A stretch of DNA of 64,000 nucleotides from Marinilabilia salmonicolor JCM 21150 (GTDB lineage: Bacteria; Bacteroidota; Bacteroidia; Bacteroidales; Marinilabiliaceae): NCBI RefSeq assembly GCF_000259075.1, contig NZ_AJKI01000004.1, positions 51,167-115,166 on the forward strand, given 5' to 3'. A model generated the notes under the pieces. It searched no databases. It was not told where the DNA came from and was given only the letters and a program-made list of their open reading frames with translations. This document shows positions 36,341 through 46,151 of this stretch, in pieces (positions within the stretch are counted from its first letter, which is position 1; every line of letters starts with the position of its first letter). Both the position numbers and the translations under genes were made by a program.

Positions 36341-36406
36341 GCGTTCATTGCGAACGTAGTGAAGCAATCTTAAATTTTTAACCGGACACCACTGATTCTA
36401 AAATAA
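36341..36406 (+). repeat. Dispersed CATTGCGAAYGTAGTGAAGCAATCT repeat, copy 2
   Basis: From 36344 it reads TTCATTGCGAACGTAGTGAAGCAATCT, then TTTTTAACCGGACACCACTG. It is nearly the same as the copy at 31559 over about 60 bases. It directly follows the 19-bp hairpin. Confidence 0.75.
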
Positions 36407-36593
36407 TCAAAAACCGTTAAAAACCACGCTTTTTTGTCCCAACCTCAGTGCCAGTCTGATGTCCCCTTAATTTGCCCTCCCCTTTATTATCTTTACTAAA
36501 TATAAATAACAATCAGGCGTAAAAAATGTAATCTGCATATTGCAAAAACAAAAAACCATTGTTTAAATTTGCCAACAAATACTAATAGTTTTG

Positions 36594-37775
36594 ATGCAGG
36601 CATTTATAAAAACACACCGTTATTTATTGGAGCATTTAAGTGTTCCGATACATCGACATTTACTTGATTACATTGACTGGGATCATCGTCTCATCGGTGT
36701 TCAGGGTGCAAGAGGTGTGGGAAAAACAACCTTTCTGCTGGATTATGCCAAAACCTATTATGGTAACTCCAGATCATGCCTGTATGTGAATTTGAACAAT
36801 CTTTATTTTTCTGAAATAAGTGTTGTTGCTTTTGCAGATGAATTTCGTAAGACAGGTGGTAAAATTCTTCTCCTGGATCAGGTATATAAATATCCCAACT
36901 GGGCTGAGGAGCTGAGGTATTGTTATGATCACTTTGAGGATCTGAAGATTGTCTTCAGTGGTTCTCCCCTGATGCGTCTGGATGAAGAAAATGCAGAGTT
37001 GAATGGATGTGCCAAAGTTTATAATCTGGAAGGTTTTACTTTTCGGGAATACCTGAATCTTAAAACCGGTAATGATTTTCAACCGGTTTCTTTGGATCAG
37101 TTACTGACCAACCATAAGGTAATTGCAGAGGAAATAGTGGCAAAAGTGCGACCGCTGGCGTATTTCACCGATTATCTTCATCATGGTTATTATCCGTTTT
37201 TCCTGGAAAAACGGAATTATCTGGAAAACCTGTTGAAGACCATTAACCTGGTTCTTGAAATTGACATCAGTTATCTGCAACAAATTGAATTGAAATATCT
37301 TCCCAAACTACGTAAATTGCTTTATATGGCAGGGAAGTCTGCTCCTTTTCAGCCCAATATCAGCCGGTTGAGCAACGAGGTGGAGACCAGCAGAGCAACG
37401 GTGATGAATTATTTGAACTATTTGCGGCAGGGGAGACTGATTAGTTTATTGTATGAAGACACCTTCGACCCGTTGAAAAAACCTTCTTGTGTCTATATGC
37501 AGAATCCAAATCTTGTGTATTCGGTGGCAAGAACCAGCGAGGTGGAGATGGATGTTTTGCATAAAACCTTTTTTTACAATCAGCTGGGATATTTGAATAA
37601 AGTGAATTACAGTTCTGATGCCGATTTTTTGATTAACGGGGATAAGCCCTTTTATATTGGTGGCCGAAATATTGAGAAAATAAGTCAGGATAAGGAGGGC
37701 TATTTTGCCCGTGATATGGTGGAGGTAGGAAATGGCAATCAGATTCCGCTCTGGTTATTTGGCTTTTTGTTTTAA
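36594..37775 (+). CDS. AAA_14/DUF4143-type ATPase
   Basis: A 393-residue ATPase of the AAA_14 group. ATG at 36594 is preferred over the TTG three bases earlier. Walker A is GVQGARGVGKTTFLLDYA (residues about 37-54), with a Walker B-like KILLLDQVYKYPNW and the sensor FSGSPLMRLDEE. The C-terminal DUF4143-like winged helix contains VETSRATVMNYLNYLRQGRLISLLYE and a restriction-endonuclease-like end (DADFLINGDKPFYIGGRNIE). Many copies of this family occur in anaerobic Bacteroidota. The cellular role is unclear; suggested roles are antitoxin- or stress-related. Single gene. Confidence 0.9.
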   Translation: MQAFIKTHRYLLEHLSVPIHRHLLDYIDWDHRLIGVQGARGVGKTTFLLDYAKTYYGNSRSCLYVNLNNLYFSEISVVAFADEFRKTGGKILLLDQVYKYPNWAEELRYCYDHFEDLKIVFSGSPLMRLDEENAELNGCAKVYNLEGFTFREYLNLKTGNDFQPVSLDQLLTNHKVIAEEIVAKVRPLAYFTDYLHHGYYPFFLEKRNYLENLLKTINLVLEIDISYLQQIELKYLPKLRKLLYMAGKSAPFQPNISRLSNEVETSRATVMNYLNYLRQGRLISLLYEDTFDPLKKPSCVYMQNPNLVYSVARTSEVEMDVLHKTFFYNQLGYLNKVNYSSDADFLINGDKPFYIGGRNIEKISQDKEGYFARDMVEVGNGNQIPLWLFGFLF

Positions 37776-37892
37776 GAGCCTTAAATTAAAAGGTTCCAAA
37801 CTAAACATTACCGGTTTTACGCAACAGATTAGAATAAATATTGGTGAGTACAAAAGATAAGTGATTTTTAAAACAATAAGGAGAACAGACAA

Positions 37893-40800
37893 ATGGTTAA
37901 AAACAAGAAGTTCATTACCTGTGACGGGAACTACGCTGCTGCTCACGTAGCATATATGTTTAGTGAGGTGGCAGCTATCTATCCCATCACTCCGTCATCC
38001 AACATGGCTGAAAACGTGGATGAGTGGGCAGCCAACGGACGGAAAAACATCTTTGGAGAAACTGTAAAAGTGGAAGAGATGCAGTCTGAAGCTGGTGCTG
38101 CAGGTGCGGTGCATGGTTCACTACAGGCCGGAGCGCTTACTTCAACCTTTACAGCTTCACAGGGATTGTTGCTGATGATTCCTAACATGTACAAGATTTC
38201 CGGTGAATTATTGCCCGGGGTTTTCCATGTGAGTGCCCGTAGTTTGGCAGCTCAGGCATTGTCGATTTTTGGCGATCACAGTGATGTGATGTCAACTCGT
38301 CAGACAGGATTTGCCATGCTGGCCACCGGAAGCGTGCAGGAAGTTATGGATTTGGCAGGTATTGCTCACCTGGCATCCATCAAAAGCCGCATTCCGTTTA
38401 TGCATTTTTTCGATGGTTTCCGTACTTCACACGAAATTCAAAAGATTGAAGCCATCGATCAGGATGAATTGGCTAAACTTCTGGACTGGGATGCTTTGCA
38501 GAAATTCCGTGACAATGCCCTGAATCCGGAACATCCTGTGACTCGTGGTACTGCCCAGAACCCGGATATCTATTTCCAGTCGCGTGAGGCTTCTAACTCT
38601 TTCTACGACGCTATTCCGGACATTGTAGCCGATTATATGGACAAAGTTTCCGAAATTACCGGTCGCAAGTACCGTCCTTTCGATTACTATGGTGCTGATG
38701 ATGCGGAGCACATTGTGGTGGCTATGGGATCTATTACAGATACCATTAAAGAAACTGTTGATTACCTGAATGCCAATGGTGAAAAAGTTGGTTTGATTGC
38801 GGTACATCTGTATCGTCCTTTCTCAGCCAAATACTTCTTTGAGGCATTCCCAAAAACCACTAAGCGAATTGCAGTGCTGGATCGTACAAAAGAGCCAGGT
38901 GCCAATGGTAACCCACTTTACCTTGATATTCGCGATCTCTTCTACGGAAAAGAAAATGCCCCCATTGTCGTTGGCGGACGCTACGGATTGTCTTCTAAAG
39001 ATACTACACCGGCTCAGATTGTTTCAGTTTATGAAAATCTGAAGATGAATGAGCCCAAGAATGATTTCACCGTGGGTATTGTGGATGATGTGACCTTCAA
39101 GTCACTGCCTTTGAAGGAAGAAATAAATCTTGCACCGAACGGAACTTTTGCCGGTAAATTCTATGGTCTGGGATCTGATGGTACCGTTGGTGCTAATAAA
39201 AACTCGATCAAGATCATTGGTGAAAATACCGATAAATTTGCCCAGGCATACTTTGCCTACGATTCTAAAAAATCCGGTGGTATTACCATTTCTCACCTAC
39301 GCTTTGGTGATGAGCCTATTCGCTCACCTTACCTGGTGAATACTCCTGATTTTGTTGCTTGTCACGTACCTGCTTACCTTCGTCAGTACGATATGCTCAA
39401 AGGTCTGAAAAAGGGAGGTACCTTCCTTTTGAATAGTATCTGGGACGAAGAGGAGACCAAGAGTCGTATCCCGGCCGATATGAAAAAGTATATGGCCGAG
39501 AATGATATTAAATTCTATATCATAAACGCCACCAAGATTGCACAGGAAATAGGATTGGGTAACCGTACCAATACCATTATGCAGTCAGCTTTCTTTAAGA
39601 TTGCTGAAGTGATTCCTTACGATCAGGCTGTTGAGCAGATGAAGAAGTTCATTGTGAAGTCTTTCGGTAAGAAGGGTGAAGACATCGTAAATATGAACTA
39701 TAAGGCTGTTGAAAAGGGGGGGGACGTAACTCAGATTGAAGTGCCTGCAGATTGGGCCAATGTTACGGCTGAGCCTGCAGCAAGTCAGAAAGACGTTCCC
39801 GAGTTCATCAGCAAAATCGTATTCCCCATCAATGCTCAGAAGGGTGATGACCTTCCTGTGAGTGCCTTTAAAGGTCGTGAAGATGGTACTTTCCCCGCAG
39901 GTACTGCTGCCTACGAAAAGCGTGGTATTGCAGTGGAAGTTCCCGAATGGCAAATGGACAACTGTATTCAATGTAACCAGTGTGCATATGTGTGTCCTCA
40001 CGCAGCCATTCGTCCATTCCTGTTGGATGAAGAAGAGTTGGCCAATGCTCCTGAAGGTACTGAGGCTAAAAAGGCTAATGGTAAAGGATTTGATGGATTG
40101 AAGTTCCGCATTCAGGTAAGTGTGCTTGACTGTACCGGTTGTGGTAATTGTGCCGATGTGTGTCCGTCTAAAGAAAAGTCGCTTATTATGAAGCCGCTTG
40201 AAACTCAGATGGAAGAGGTAGAGCGTTGGGATTATATGGCTGATAAAGTTACCATTAAGGATGACATCACTCCTAAAACCACCAACCTGAAGGCTTCTCA
40301 GTTTGCCAAGCCTCTATTCGAGTTCTCCGGAGCTTGTGCCGGATGTGGTGAAACGCCTTACATTAAGCTGATTACTCAGTTGTTTGGAGACCGCATGATG
40401 GTTGCCAATGCTACCGGATGTTCCTCTATTTATGGCGGATCAGCTCCATCTACACCTTACTGTACCAATTCTGAAGGCCAGGGGCCTGCATGGGCCAACT
40501 CACTGTTTGAGGACAATGCCGAGTATGGTATGGGTATGGCTGTTGGTGTGGATAAAATGCGCGATCGTATTGAACGCCTGATGAATGAGAATTTGTCGGC
40601 TGTTGCTGCCGATACCAAAGCTGCTTTTGAGGCCTGGATTGAAGCAAAAGAGGATGGCGAAAAGACTCGTGAAGTTTCCAATGCTGTGGTTAAAGCCCTG
40701 GAGGATGAGAAACATGCTGTTGCTAAAGAGATTCTTGCGCTCAAAGACTATCTGGTGAAGAAATCAGTTTGGGTATTTGGTGGTGACGGATGGGCTTATG

Positions 40801-41426
40801 ACATCGGTTACGGCGGTTTGGATCATGTTATTGCTTCCGGTCGTGACATCAATATTCTGGTAATGGATACCGAGGTTTACTCAAACACCGGAGGTCAGGC
40901 TTCCAAGTCAACTCCTGTGGGTGCTGTGGCTAAATTTGCTGCTGCCGGTAAGGCAATCCGTAAAAAAGACCTTGGCCTGATGGCTACTACCTATGGCTAC
41001 GTTTATGTTGCTCAGGTGTCTATGGGAGCCAACCAGAACCAGTATTTCAAAGCTTTGAAAGAGGCTGAGGCTTATCCGGGACCTTCCATCATTATCGCTT
41101 ACTCTCCATGTATTAACCATGGTTTGAAGGCTGGTATGGGAGCTTCTCAGGCTGAAGGTAAAAAAGCTGTGGAGAGTGGCTACTGGCACTTGTACCGCTA
41201 CAACCCGATGTTGGAAGCAGAAGGAAAGAATCCGTTCCAGCTCGATTCGAAAGAGCCCGATTGGAGTAAATTCCAGGACTTCCTCAAAGGAGAGGTGCGT
41301 TACACAGCTCTTATGAAGTCGTTCCCCGAGCAGGCAGAAGAGCTCTTCAAAGCTGCAGAGGGTAATGCCAAATGGCGATACAATACTTACAAGCGCTTTG
41401 CTGCTATGGCATACGACGCTGAATAA
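37893..41426 (+). CDS. nifJ: Pyruvate:ferredoxin (flavodoxin) oxidoreductase
   Basis: Single-chain PFOR of 1177 residues that converts pyruvate and CoA to acetyl-CoA, CO2 and reduced ferredoxin. Domains in order: pyruvate-binding PorA-like domain (DGNYAAAHVAYMFSEVAAIYPITPSS), transketolase-C-like, gamma, a ferredoxin domain with CIQCNQCAYVCPHA (near 690) and CTGCGNCADVCPSK (near 747), and the TPP domain with CAGCGETPY (near 815) and VFGGDGWAYDIGYGG. A clear Shine-Dalgarno, AAGGAGAA (37878-37885), precedes the ATG, stronger than is usual for this phylum. Oxygen-sensitive cytoplasmic enzyme; marks anaerobic metabolism. Followed by a terminator. Confidence 0.98.
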   Translation: MVKNKKFITCDGNYAAAHVAYMFSEVAAIYPITPSSNMAENVDEWAANGRKNIFGETVKVEEMQSEAGAAGAVHGSLQAGALTSTFTASQGLLLMIPNMYKISGELLPGVFHVSARSLAAQALSIFGDHSDVMSTRQTGFAMLATGSVQEVMDLAGIAHLASIKSRIPFMHFFDGFRTSHEIQKIEAIDQDELAKLLDWDALQKFRDNALNPEHPVTRGTAQNPDIYFQSREASNSFYDAIPDIVADYMDKVSEITGRKYRPFDYYGADDAEHIVVAMGSITDTIKETVDYLNANGEKVGLIAVHLYRPFSAKYFFEAFPKTTKRIAVLDRTKEPGANGNPLYLDIRDLFYGKENAPIVVGGRYGLSSKDTTPAQIVSVYENLKMNEPKNDFTVGIVDDVTFKSLPLKEEINLAPNGTFAGKFYGLGSDGTVGANKNSIKIIGENTDKFAQAYFAYDSKKSGGITISHLRFGDEPIRSPYLVNTPDFVACHVPAYLRQYDMLKGLKKGGTFLLNSIWDEEETKSRIPADMKKYMAENDIKFYIINATKIAQEIGLGNRTNTIMQSAFFKIAEVIPYDQAVEQMKKFIVKSFGKKGEDIVNMNYKAVEKGGDVTQIEVPADWANVTAEPAASQKDVPEFISKIVFPINAQKGDDLPVSAFKGREDGTFPAGTAAYEKRGIAVEVPEWQMDNCIQCNQCAYVCPHAAIRPFLLDEEELANAPEGTEAKKANGKGFDGLKFRIQVSVLDCTGCGNCADVCPSKEKSLIMKPLETQMEEVERWDYMADKVTIKDDITPKTTNLKASQFAKPLFEFSGACAGCGETPYIKLITQLFGDRMMVANATGCSSIYGGSAPSTPYCTNSEGQGPAWANSLFEDNAEYGMGMAVGVDKMRDRIERLMNENLSAVAADTKAAFEAWIEAKEDGEKTREVSNAVVKALEDEKHAVAKEILALKDYLVKKSVWVFGGDGWAYDIGYGGLDHVIASGRDINILVMDTEVYSNTGGQASKSTPVGAVAKFAAAGKAIRKKDLGLMATTYGYVYVAQVSMGANQNQYFKALKEAEAYPGPSIIIAYSPCINHGLKAGMGASQAEGKKAVESGYWHLYRYNPMLEAEGKNPFQLDSKEPDWSKFQDFLKGEVRYTALMKSFPEQAEELFKAAEGNAKWRYNTYKRFAAMAYDAE

Positions 41427-41448
41427 GTATCATCATTATAGTTTTTTT

Positions 41449-41481
41449 GAAAGGCAGCTCCGTTTTGGGGCTGCCTTTTTT
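41449..41481 (+). terminator. Terminator after nifJ
   Basis: GGCAGCTCC (41453-41461) pairs with GGGGCTGCC (41467-41475) with one G-U, followed by six T. Confidence 0.9.
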
Positions 41482-41641
41482 GATTTGTTATCCGAAATTT
41501 ATTAACTTGAAATCACTTAATTTTTGTCCCTGACGCCAATGTTTGATAATGAGTCTGAAAGGCTTTTTTCAACAAAAAAGAGATTAAGATTGTTAATTAT
41601 TCAGGTTAAAGTTATAAACCACTAAAACATACCCTTAGAAT

Positions 41642-42652
41642 ATGGATCTATCTACACATTACATGGGGATTCCCCTTAAAAATCCGTTAATTGTTGGTGC
41701 CAGTAACCTGGTGACTGATAAGGAAATGGTAAAAAAACTGGAAGAAGCCGGAGCTTCTGCCATTGTTTATAAATCGCTTTTCGAAGAGCAAATAAATCTT
41801 GAGGCAGCCGAATTGGATGAAGACTTGCATGAATACGATGACCGGCATGCCGAAATGATTGATCTTTTTCCAAATGTTGAACACTCCGGGCCCAGAGCGC
41901 ATCTGATGGCAGTAAAAGAACTGAAGGAATCGGTGTCAATACCGGTAATTGCAAGTCTTAACTGCATTTATGACACCACTTGGGAGGATTATGCAGAAAT
42001 GCTCGCTTCAACAGGGGTTGATGGTCTGGAGCTTAACTTCTACAGTACCATTACCGATGCCAATAAAACACCACAGGAGGTTGAACAGACCAGAATTGAG
42101 ATTCTTAAGAGGGTGAAAAAGAAAGTGCAGATTCCTGTGTCTGTTAAATTGAGCCCTTTTTACACAAATGCCCTTGAGTTTATCAACCGGCTTAGTGAAG
42201 ATGGTGCTGATGCGTTTGTCCTGTTCAATAGGTTGTTTCAACCTGATATCAATATCTGGAATGAAGAGTTTGAAATGCCCTATAATCTGAGTCACAAAGG
42301 GGATAATCGCCTGTCTTTGAGATATGCCGGTTTGTTGCACGGACGACTTCAGGCCAGTATTGCGGCAAATACGGGCATCCTGGATGGAGAAGATTTGATT
42401 GCATCTCTGCTGGCAGGTGCTGATGTAGCTCATGTTGTGAGTACCATTTACCGTAACGGCTCAGAACAAATAGCGAAGATGCTCAATGAGCTGAGCGACT
42501 GGATGAAGGAGAAAGGATACAACTCAATCGATGAATTTAAAGGTAAAATGGCGCACAGCAGGATTACCGAACCTTTTGCTTACAAGAGAGGACAGTATGT
42601 GGATTTCTTAATGAAATCGAAGGAGTATTTTAAAAAATATCCCATGCGCTAA
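41642..42652 (+). CDS. Dihydroorotate-dehydrogenase-like flavoprotein
   Basis: A 336-residue TIM-barrel protein of the PyrD/DHOD superfamily (MDLSTHYMGIPLKNPLIVGAS, then ELNFYS, VSVKLSPF, FNRLFQPDIN, ASIAANTGILDGEDLIASLLAGADVAHVVS). FMN-binding elements are kept, but the usual catalytic loop NxSCPN is absent: the matching stretch reads ELNFYSTITDANK. Orotate formation is therefore doubtful. It lies between nifJ and ppdK as an independent unit with its own terminator. It may be an electron-transfer or amino-acid-related flavoprotein linked to ferredoxin metabolism; this is inference. Confidence 0.88.
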   Translation: MDLSTHYMGIPLKNPLIVGASNLVTDKEMVKKLEEAGASAIVYKSLFEEQINLEAAELDEDLHEYDDRHAEMIDLFPNVEHSGPRAHLMAVKELKESVSIPVIASLNCIYDTTWEDYAEMLASTGVDGLELNFYSTITDANKTPQEVEQTRIEILKRVKKKVQIPVSVKLSPFYTNALEFINRLSEDGADAFVLFNRLFQPDINIWNEEFEMPYNLSHKGDNRLSLRYAGLLHGRLQASIAANTGILDGEDLIASLLAGADVAHVVSTIYRNGSEQIAKMLNELSDWMKEKGYNSIDEFKGKMAHSRITEPFAYKRGQYVDFLMKSKEYFKKYPMR

Positions 42653-42673
42653 AAGCGCCGGGAAAATATTTGC

Positions 42674-42710
42674 AACCGGATTTGTCCATCAGGGACAGTC
42701 CGGTTTTTTT
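42674..42710 (+). terminator. Terminator after the DHOD-like gene
   Basis: AACCGGA (42674-42680) pairs with TCCGGTT (42699-42705), with an inner stem TGTCC/GGACA, followed by T-run. Confidence 0.88.
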
Positions 42711-42730
42711 AGTGAATTTCAGAACACCCT

Positions 42731-42795
42731 TGCCGTTGCGGATATAATGAAGCAATCTATTTTCTTTAACTGAACACTTGTGATTTATTATTATA
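42731..42795 (+). repeat. Dispersed CATTGCGA...GAAGCAATCT repeat, copy 3 (diverged)
   Basis: GCCGTTGCGGATATAATGAAGCAATCT followed by TTTAACTGAACACTTGTGATT. It aligns to copies at 31559 and 36341 over its whole length with scattered changes. It lies upstream of ppdK. Confidence 0.6.
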
Positions 42796-42924
42796 AGAAT
42801 TTAACAAGTTGGGCATCTAAACTATCAAATTATTGAATTTTCGACAGAAATTTGATTAATTTTAAGGCCGTAAAAACAAAAAATTATTAAGCTTTAATCA
42901 TAAAACATTACAAAAGAAGCGATT

Positions 42925-45636
42925 ATGAGTGATAAGCGTGTTTACACATTTGGAAATGGAAAAGCCGAGGGAAGAACCGACATGAAGGAGCTCCTTGGTG
43001 GTAAAGGAGCCAACCTGGCTGAAATGAACCTTATTGGTGTACCCGTACCTCCGGGATTTACCATCACAACTGATGTTTGTACCGAGTACAATGAGTTGGG
43101 ACATGATAAGGTGGTTTCTCTTCTGAAAGATGAAGTTGAAAAAGCCATTGCCCAGGTAGAAGAGCAAACCGGAACTAAGTTTGGCGACAAGGAGAATCCT
43201 TTGTTGGTTTCTGTACGTTCAGGTGCCCGTGCTTCTATGCCCGGTATGATGGATACCATCCTGAACCTTGGTCTGAACGACGAAGTGGTGGAAGGAATGG
43301 CTAAGAAATCAGGTAATGAAAGATTTGCCTGGGACTCTTACCGCCGTTTTATCCAGATGTATGGTGACGTAGTGATGGGCTTGAAGCCTGAATCTAAAGA
43401 GGATTCAGATCCTTTTGAGGAAATCATGGAAAAAGTGAAAGAAGAAAAAGGTATCGAGCTGGATACTGAATTCACTGTTGATGACCTGAAAAGCCTCGTT
43501 AAGAAATTTAAAGAAGCTGTTAAGAAACGGACAGGTAAAGATTTCCCGGTTGATGCGTATGAGCAACTTTGGGGTGCCGTAGCTGCTGTATTTGACAGTT
43601 GGACCAACAGCCGTGCGGTTTATTATCGTCGATTGAATGGTATTCCTGACGAATGGGGTACTGCTGTTAACGTACAGGCCATGGTATTTGGTAACATGGG
43701 TAACTCTTCTGCTACAGGTGTGGCATTTACCCGTGACGCTGCTACCGGTGAGAACATTTTCAACGGTGAGTATCTTATCAATGCGCAGGGAGAAGACGTG
43801 GTTGCCGGTATTCGTACCCCGCAGGAAATCACTCTGGAAGGAAGTAAGCGTTGGGCCAAACTTCAGGGCATTTCTGAGGAGGAGCGTGCAAGCAAATTTC
43901 CTTCTCTGGAGGAGACCATGCCAAACCTTTTCAAAGAGTTGTTTGAAGTTCAGAAAAAGCTTGAGAATCACTATAAGGATATGCAGGATCTTGAGTTTAC
44001 CATTCAGGAAGGTAAACTTTGGTTGCTGCAAACACGTAATGGAAAACGTACCGGTGCAGCTATGGTGAAAATTGCCATGGATATGTACCGTGACAAATTC
44101 ATTGATGAGAAAACTGCTTTGCTGCGTCTGGAACCAGGCAAACTCGATGAATTACTTCACCCTGTATTTGATTCAACCGCAATTCGTTCGGCGAAGGTTC
44201 TGGCTAAAGGTTTGCCTGCATCTCCCGGTGCTGCTACCGGACAAGTCGTTTTCTTTGCCGATGAAGCAACTAAGTTTGAACAAGCTATCCTGGTGCGTAC
44301 CGAGACTTCTCCCGAAGATCTCGAAGGGATGAACGTTGCCCGCGGTATTCTTACTGCCCGTGGTGGTATGACTTCCCACGCTGCTGTGGTGGCCCGCGGA
44401 ATGGGTAAATGTTGTGTGTCAGGAGCCGGAAACGTTAAGCTTGATTACCGTGCACGTACCATGACAATTGATGGTAAGGTATATCAGGAAGGTGACTGGA
44501 TTTCATTGAACGGTTCTACCGGTGAAGTTTACGAAGGAAAAGTGGAGACTCGCAAACCTGACATGAGTGGAGATTTCGCTCTGATCATGGAGTTGTCGGA
44601 CAAGTTCGCAAAGATGAGTGTTCGTACCAATGCAGATTCTCCCAACGATGCGAAAGTTGCCCGTGATTTTGGTGCCAAAGGTATCGGCCTTTGCCGGACT
44701 GAGCACATGTTTTTCGAAGGTGCGCGTATCAAAGCTATGCGTGAGATGATCCTTTCATCATCCGTGGAAGGACGTAAGAAGGCACTTGCTAAGTTGCTGC
44801 CTTATCAGCGCGAAGACTTTGAAGGAATCTTTGAGGCTATGGCCGGATACGGCGTAACTGTTCGTCTGCTTGATCCACCGTTGCATGAGTTTGTGCCTCA
44901 TCAGCAGGCTACTCAGAAAGCTCTGGCCGAAGAAATGGGAGTGCCCATCGAGCAAATTCGCAACACGGTTGCCGACCTGGAAGAGTTTAACCCCATGTTG
45001 GGACACCGTGGTTGTCGTTTGGGAATCACTTACCCTGAAATTACTGAAATGCAGGCACGTGCCATTATTGAGGCGGCTCTTAATCTGAAGAAAAAAGGTG
45101 TGGATGCCCGTCCCGAGATTATGGTACCACTGATCGGAACCCTTAAAGAGTTCAAGATGCAGGCTGATATTATTCGTGCTACTGCAGAGACTGTGTTTAA
45201 GGAGCGTGGTGATAAAATCGACTATCTGGTAGGTACCATGATTGAGATTCCACGTGCTGCACTTACTGCTGATTTAATTGCAGCGGAAGCAGACTTCTTC
45301 TCATTCGGAACCAACGACCTTACGCAGATGACTTTTGGTTATTCTCGTGATGATGCCGGAAAATTCCTGCCCATTTATCTTGATAAAGGTGTGCTGAAGG
45401 ATGATCCTTTCCAGGTGTTGGATCAGGAAGGTGTTGGCCAGTTGGTTGAACTGGGAACCAAACGCGGTCGTGATGCCAAGAGCGATCTGAAAGTAGGTAT
45501 CTGTGGTGAGCACGGAGGTGAGCCTTCTTCAGTTGAGTTCTGTCACCGTACCGGAATGAACTATGTAAGTTGTTCGCCTTATCGGGTGCCCATTGCACGT
45601 CTGGCCGCTGCTCAGGCTGCTGCCCGCGAGCAATAA
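42925..45636 (+). CDS. ppdK: Pyruvate, phosphate dikinase
   Basis: Interconverts pyruvate, ATP and phosphate with phosphoenolpyruvate, AMP and pyrophosphate; 903 residues, the usual length. N-terminal ATP-grasp domain (VYTFGNGKAEGRTDMKELLGGKGANLAEM), the swivelling phosphohistidine domain with GGMTSHAAVVARGMG (His near residue 485) and the PEP-binding TIM barrel with GICGEHGGEPSSVEFC and FGTNDLTQMTFG. In anaerobes it can run toward ATP in glycolysis or toward PEP in gluconeogenesis. Its place after nifJ fits pyruvate-centred metabolism. A terminator follows. Confidence 0.98.
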   Translation: MSDKRVYTFGNGKAEGRTDMKELLGGKGANLAEMNLIGVPVPPGFTITTDVCTEYNELGHDKVVSLLKDEVEKAIAQVEEQTGTKFGDKENPLLVSVRSGARASMPGMMDTILNLGLNDEVVEGMAKKSGNERFAWDSYRRFIQMYGDVVMGLKPESKEDSDPFEEIMEKVKEEKGIELDTEFTVDDLKSLVKKFKEAVKKRTGKDFPVDAYEQLWGAVAAVFDSWTNSRAVYYRRLNGIPDEWGTAVNVQAMVFGNMGNSSATGVAFTRDAATGENIFNGEYLINAQGEDVVAGIRTPQEITLEGSKRWAKLQGISEEERASKFPSLEETMPNLFKELFEVQKKLENHYKDMQDLEFTIQEGKLWLLQTRNGKRTGAAMVKIAMDMYRDKFIDEKTALLRLEPGKLDELLHPVFDSTAIRSAKVLAKGLPASPGAATGQVVFFADEATKFEQAILVRTETSPEDLEGMNVARGILTARGGMTSHAAVVARGMGKCCVSGAGNVKLDYRARTMTIDGKVYQEGDWISLNGSTGEVYEGKVETRKPDMSGDFALIMELSDKFAKMSVRTNADSPNDAKVARDFGAKGIGLCRTEHMFFEGARIKAMREMILSSSVEGRKKALAKLLPYQREDFEGIFEAMAGYGVTVRLLDPPLHEFVPHQQATQKALAEEMGVPIEQIRNTVADLEEFNPMLGHRGCRLGITYPEITEMQARAIIEAALNLKKKGVDARPEIMVPLIGTLKEFKMQADIIRATAETVFKERGDKIDYLVGTMIEIPRAALTADLIAAEADFFSFGTNDLTQMTFGYSRDDAGKFLPIYLDKGVLKDDPFQVLDQEGVGQLVELGTKRGRDAKSDLKVGICGEHGGEPSSVEFCHRTGMNYVSCSPYRVPIARLAAAQAAAREQ

Positions 45637-45660
45637 CAACTTGTTTTACATTTTATTTAG

Positions 45661-45691
45661 AAAGCGGGAGCCGGTTGGTTCCCGCTTTTTT
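45661..45691 (+). terminator. Terminator after ppdK
   Basis: AAAGCGGGAGCC (45661-45672) pairs with GGTTCCCGCTTT (45677-45688) with one G-U and a 4-base loop, followed by T-run. Confidence 0.92.
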
Positions 45692-45722
45692 TGTTAATTT
45701 TGCACCTGAAAAATAAATAACA

Positions 45723-46151
45723 GTGGGAAGAATCCTTGCTTTTGATTACGGAAAAAAGAAAATCGGACTGGCAGTAACAGATCCGTTGCAGATTATTGCC
45801 AACGGACTGGATACCATTCCTTCGGCCAAAATTTACTCTTTTTTGGAAGAGTATCTGGCCAAAGAGGAGGTTGAGGCTTTTGTGGTCGGACATGCCACCA
45901 AAGACTCAGGTGAGGAGTCGGAATCCATGAAGCAAATCCGACCGTTTGTGCGCTCGTTGCAGAACAAATATCCGCACATCCCTGTTCATATGGTTGATGA
46001 GCGTTATACCAGTAAAATGGCCTTCCAGACCATGATAGATGCCGGACTCAGTAAAAAGAAACGGCAAAATAAAATGCTGGTGGATAAGATTAGTGCAACG
46101 ATTATACTTCAGACTTTTATGGAGGAGCGGAATGGTGGAAGGTTTGGCTGA
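45723..46151 (+). CDS. ruvX: Putative pre-16S rRNA nuclease (YqgF/RuvX)
   Basis: A 142-residue RNase H-fold protein of the YqgF family, which matures the 5' end of 16S rRNA and was formerly proposed as a Holliday junction resolvase. The start codon is GTG at 45723. Motifs: RILAFDYGKKKIGLAVTDP with the first catalytic Asp, FVVGHATKDSG, VHMVDERYTSKMA and the final Asp in KMLVDKISATIIL. Single gene, 31 bases after the ppdK terminator. Confidence 0.93.
   Translation: MGRILAFDYGKKKIGLAVTDPLQIIANGLDTIPSAKIYSFLEEYLAKEEVEAFVVGHATKDSGEESESMKQIRPFVRSLQNKYPHIPVHMVDERYTSKMAFQTMIDAGLSKKKRQNKMLVDKISATIILQTFMEERNGGRFG

Noticed and set aside
38427..38807. 126-codon open frame opposite nifJ
   Set aside because: Antisense shadow of a long conserved gene.
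43405..44031. 208-codon open frame opposite ppdK
   Set aside because: Antisense shadow within conserved ppdK sequence.
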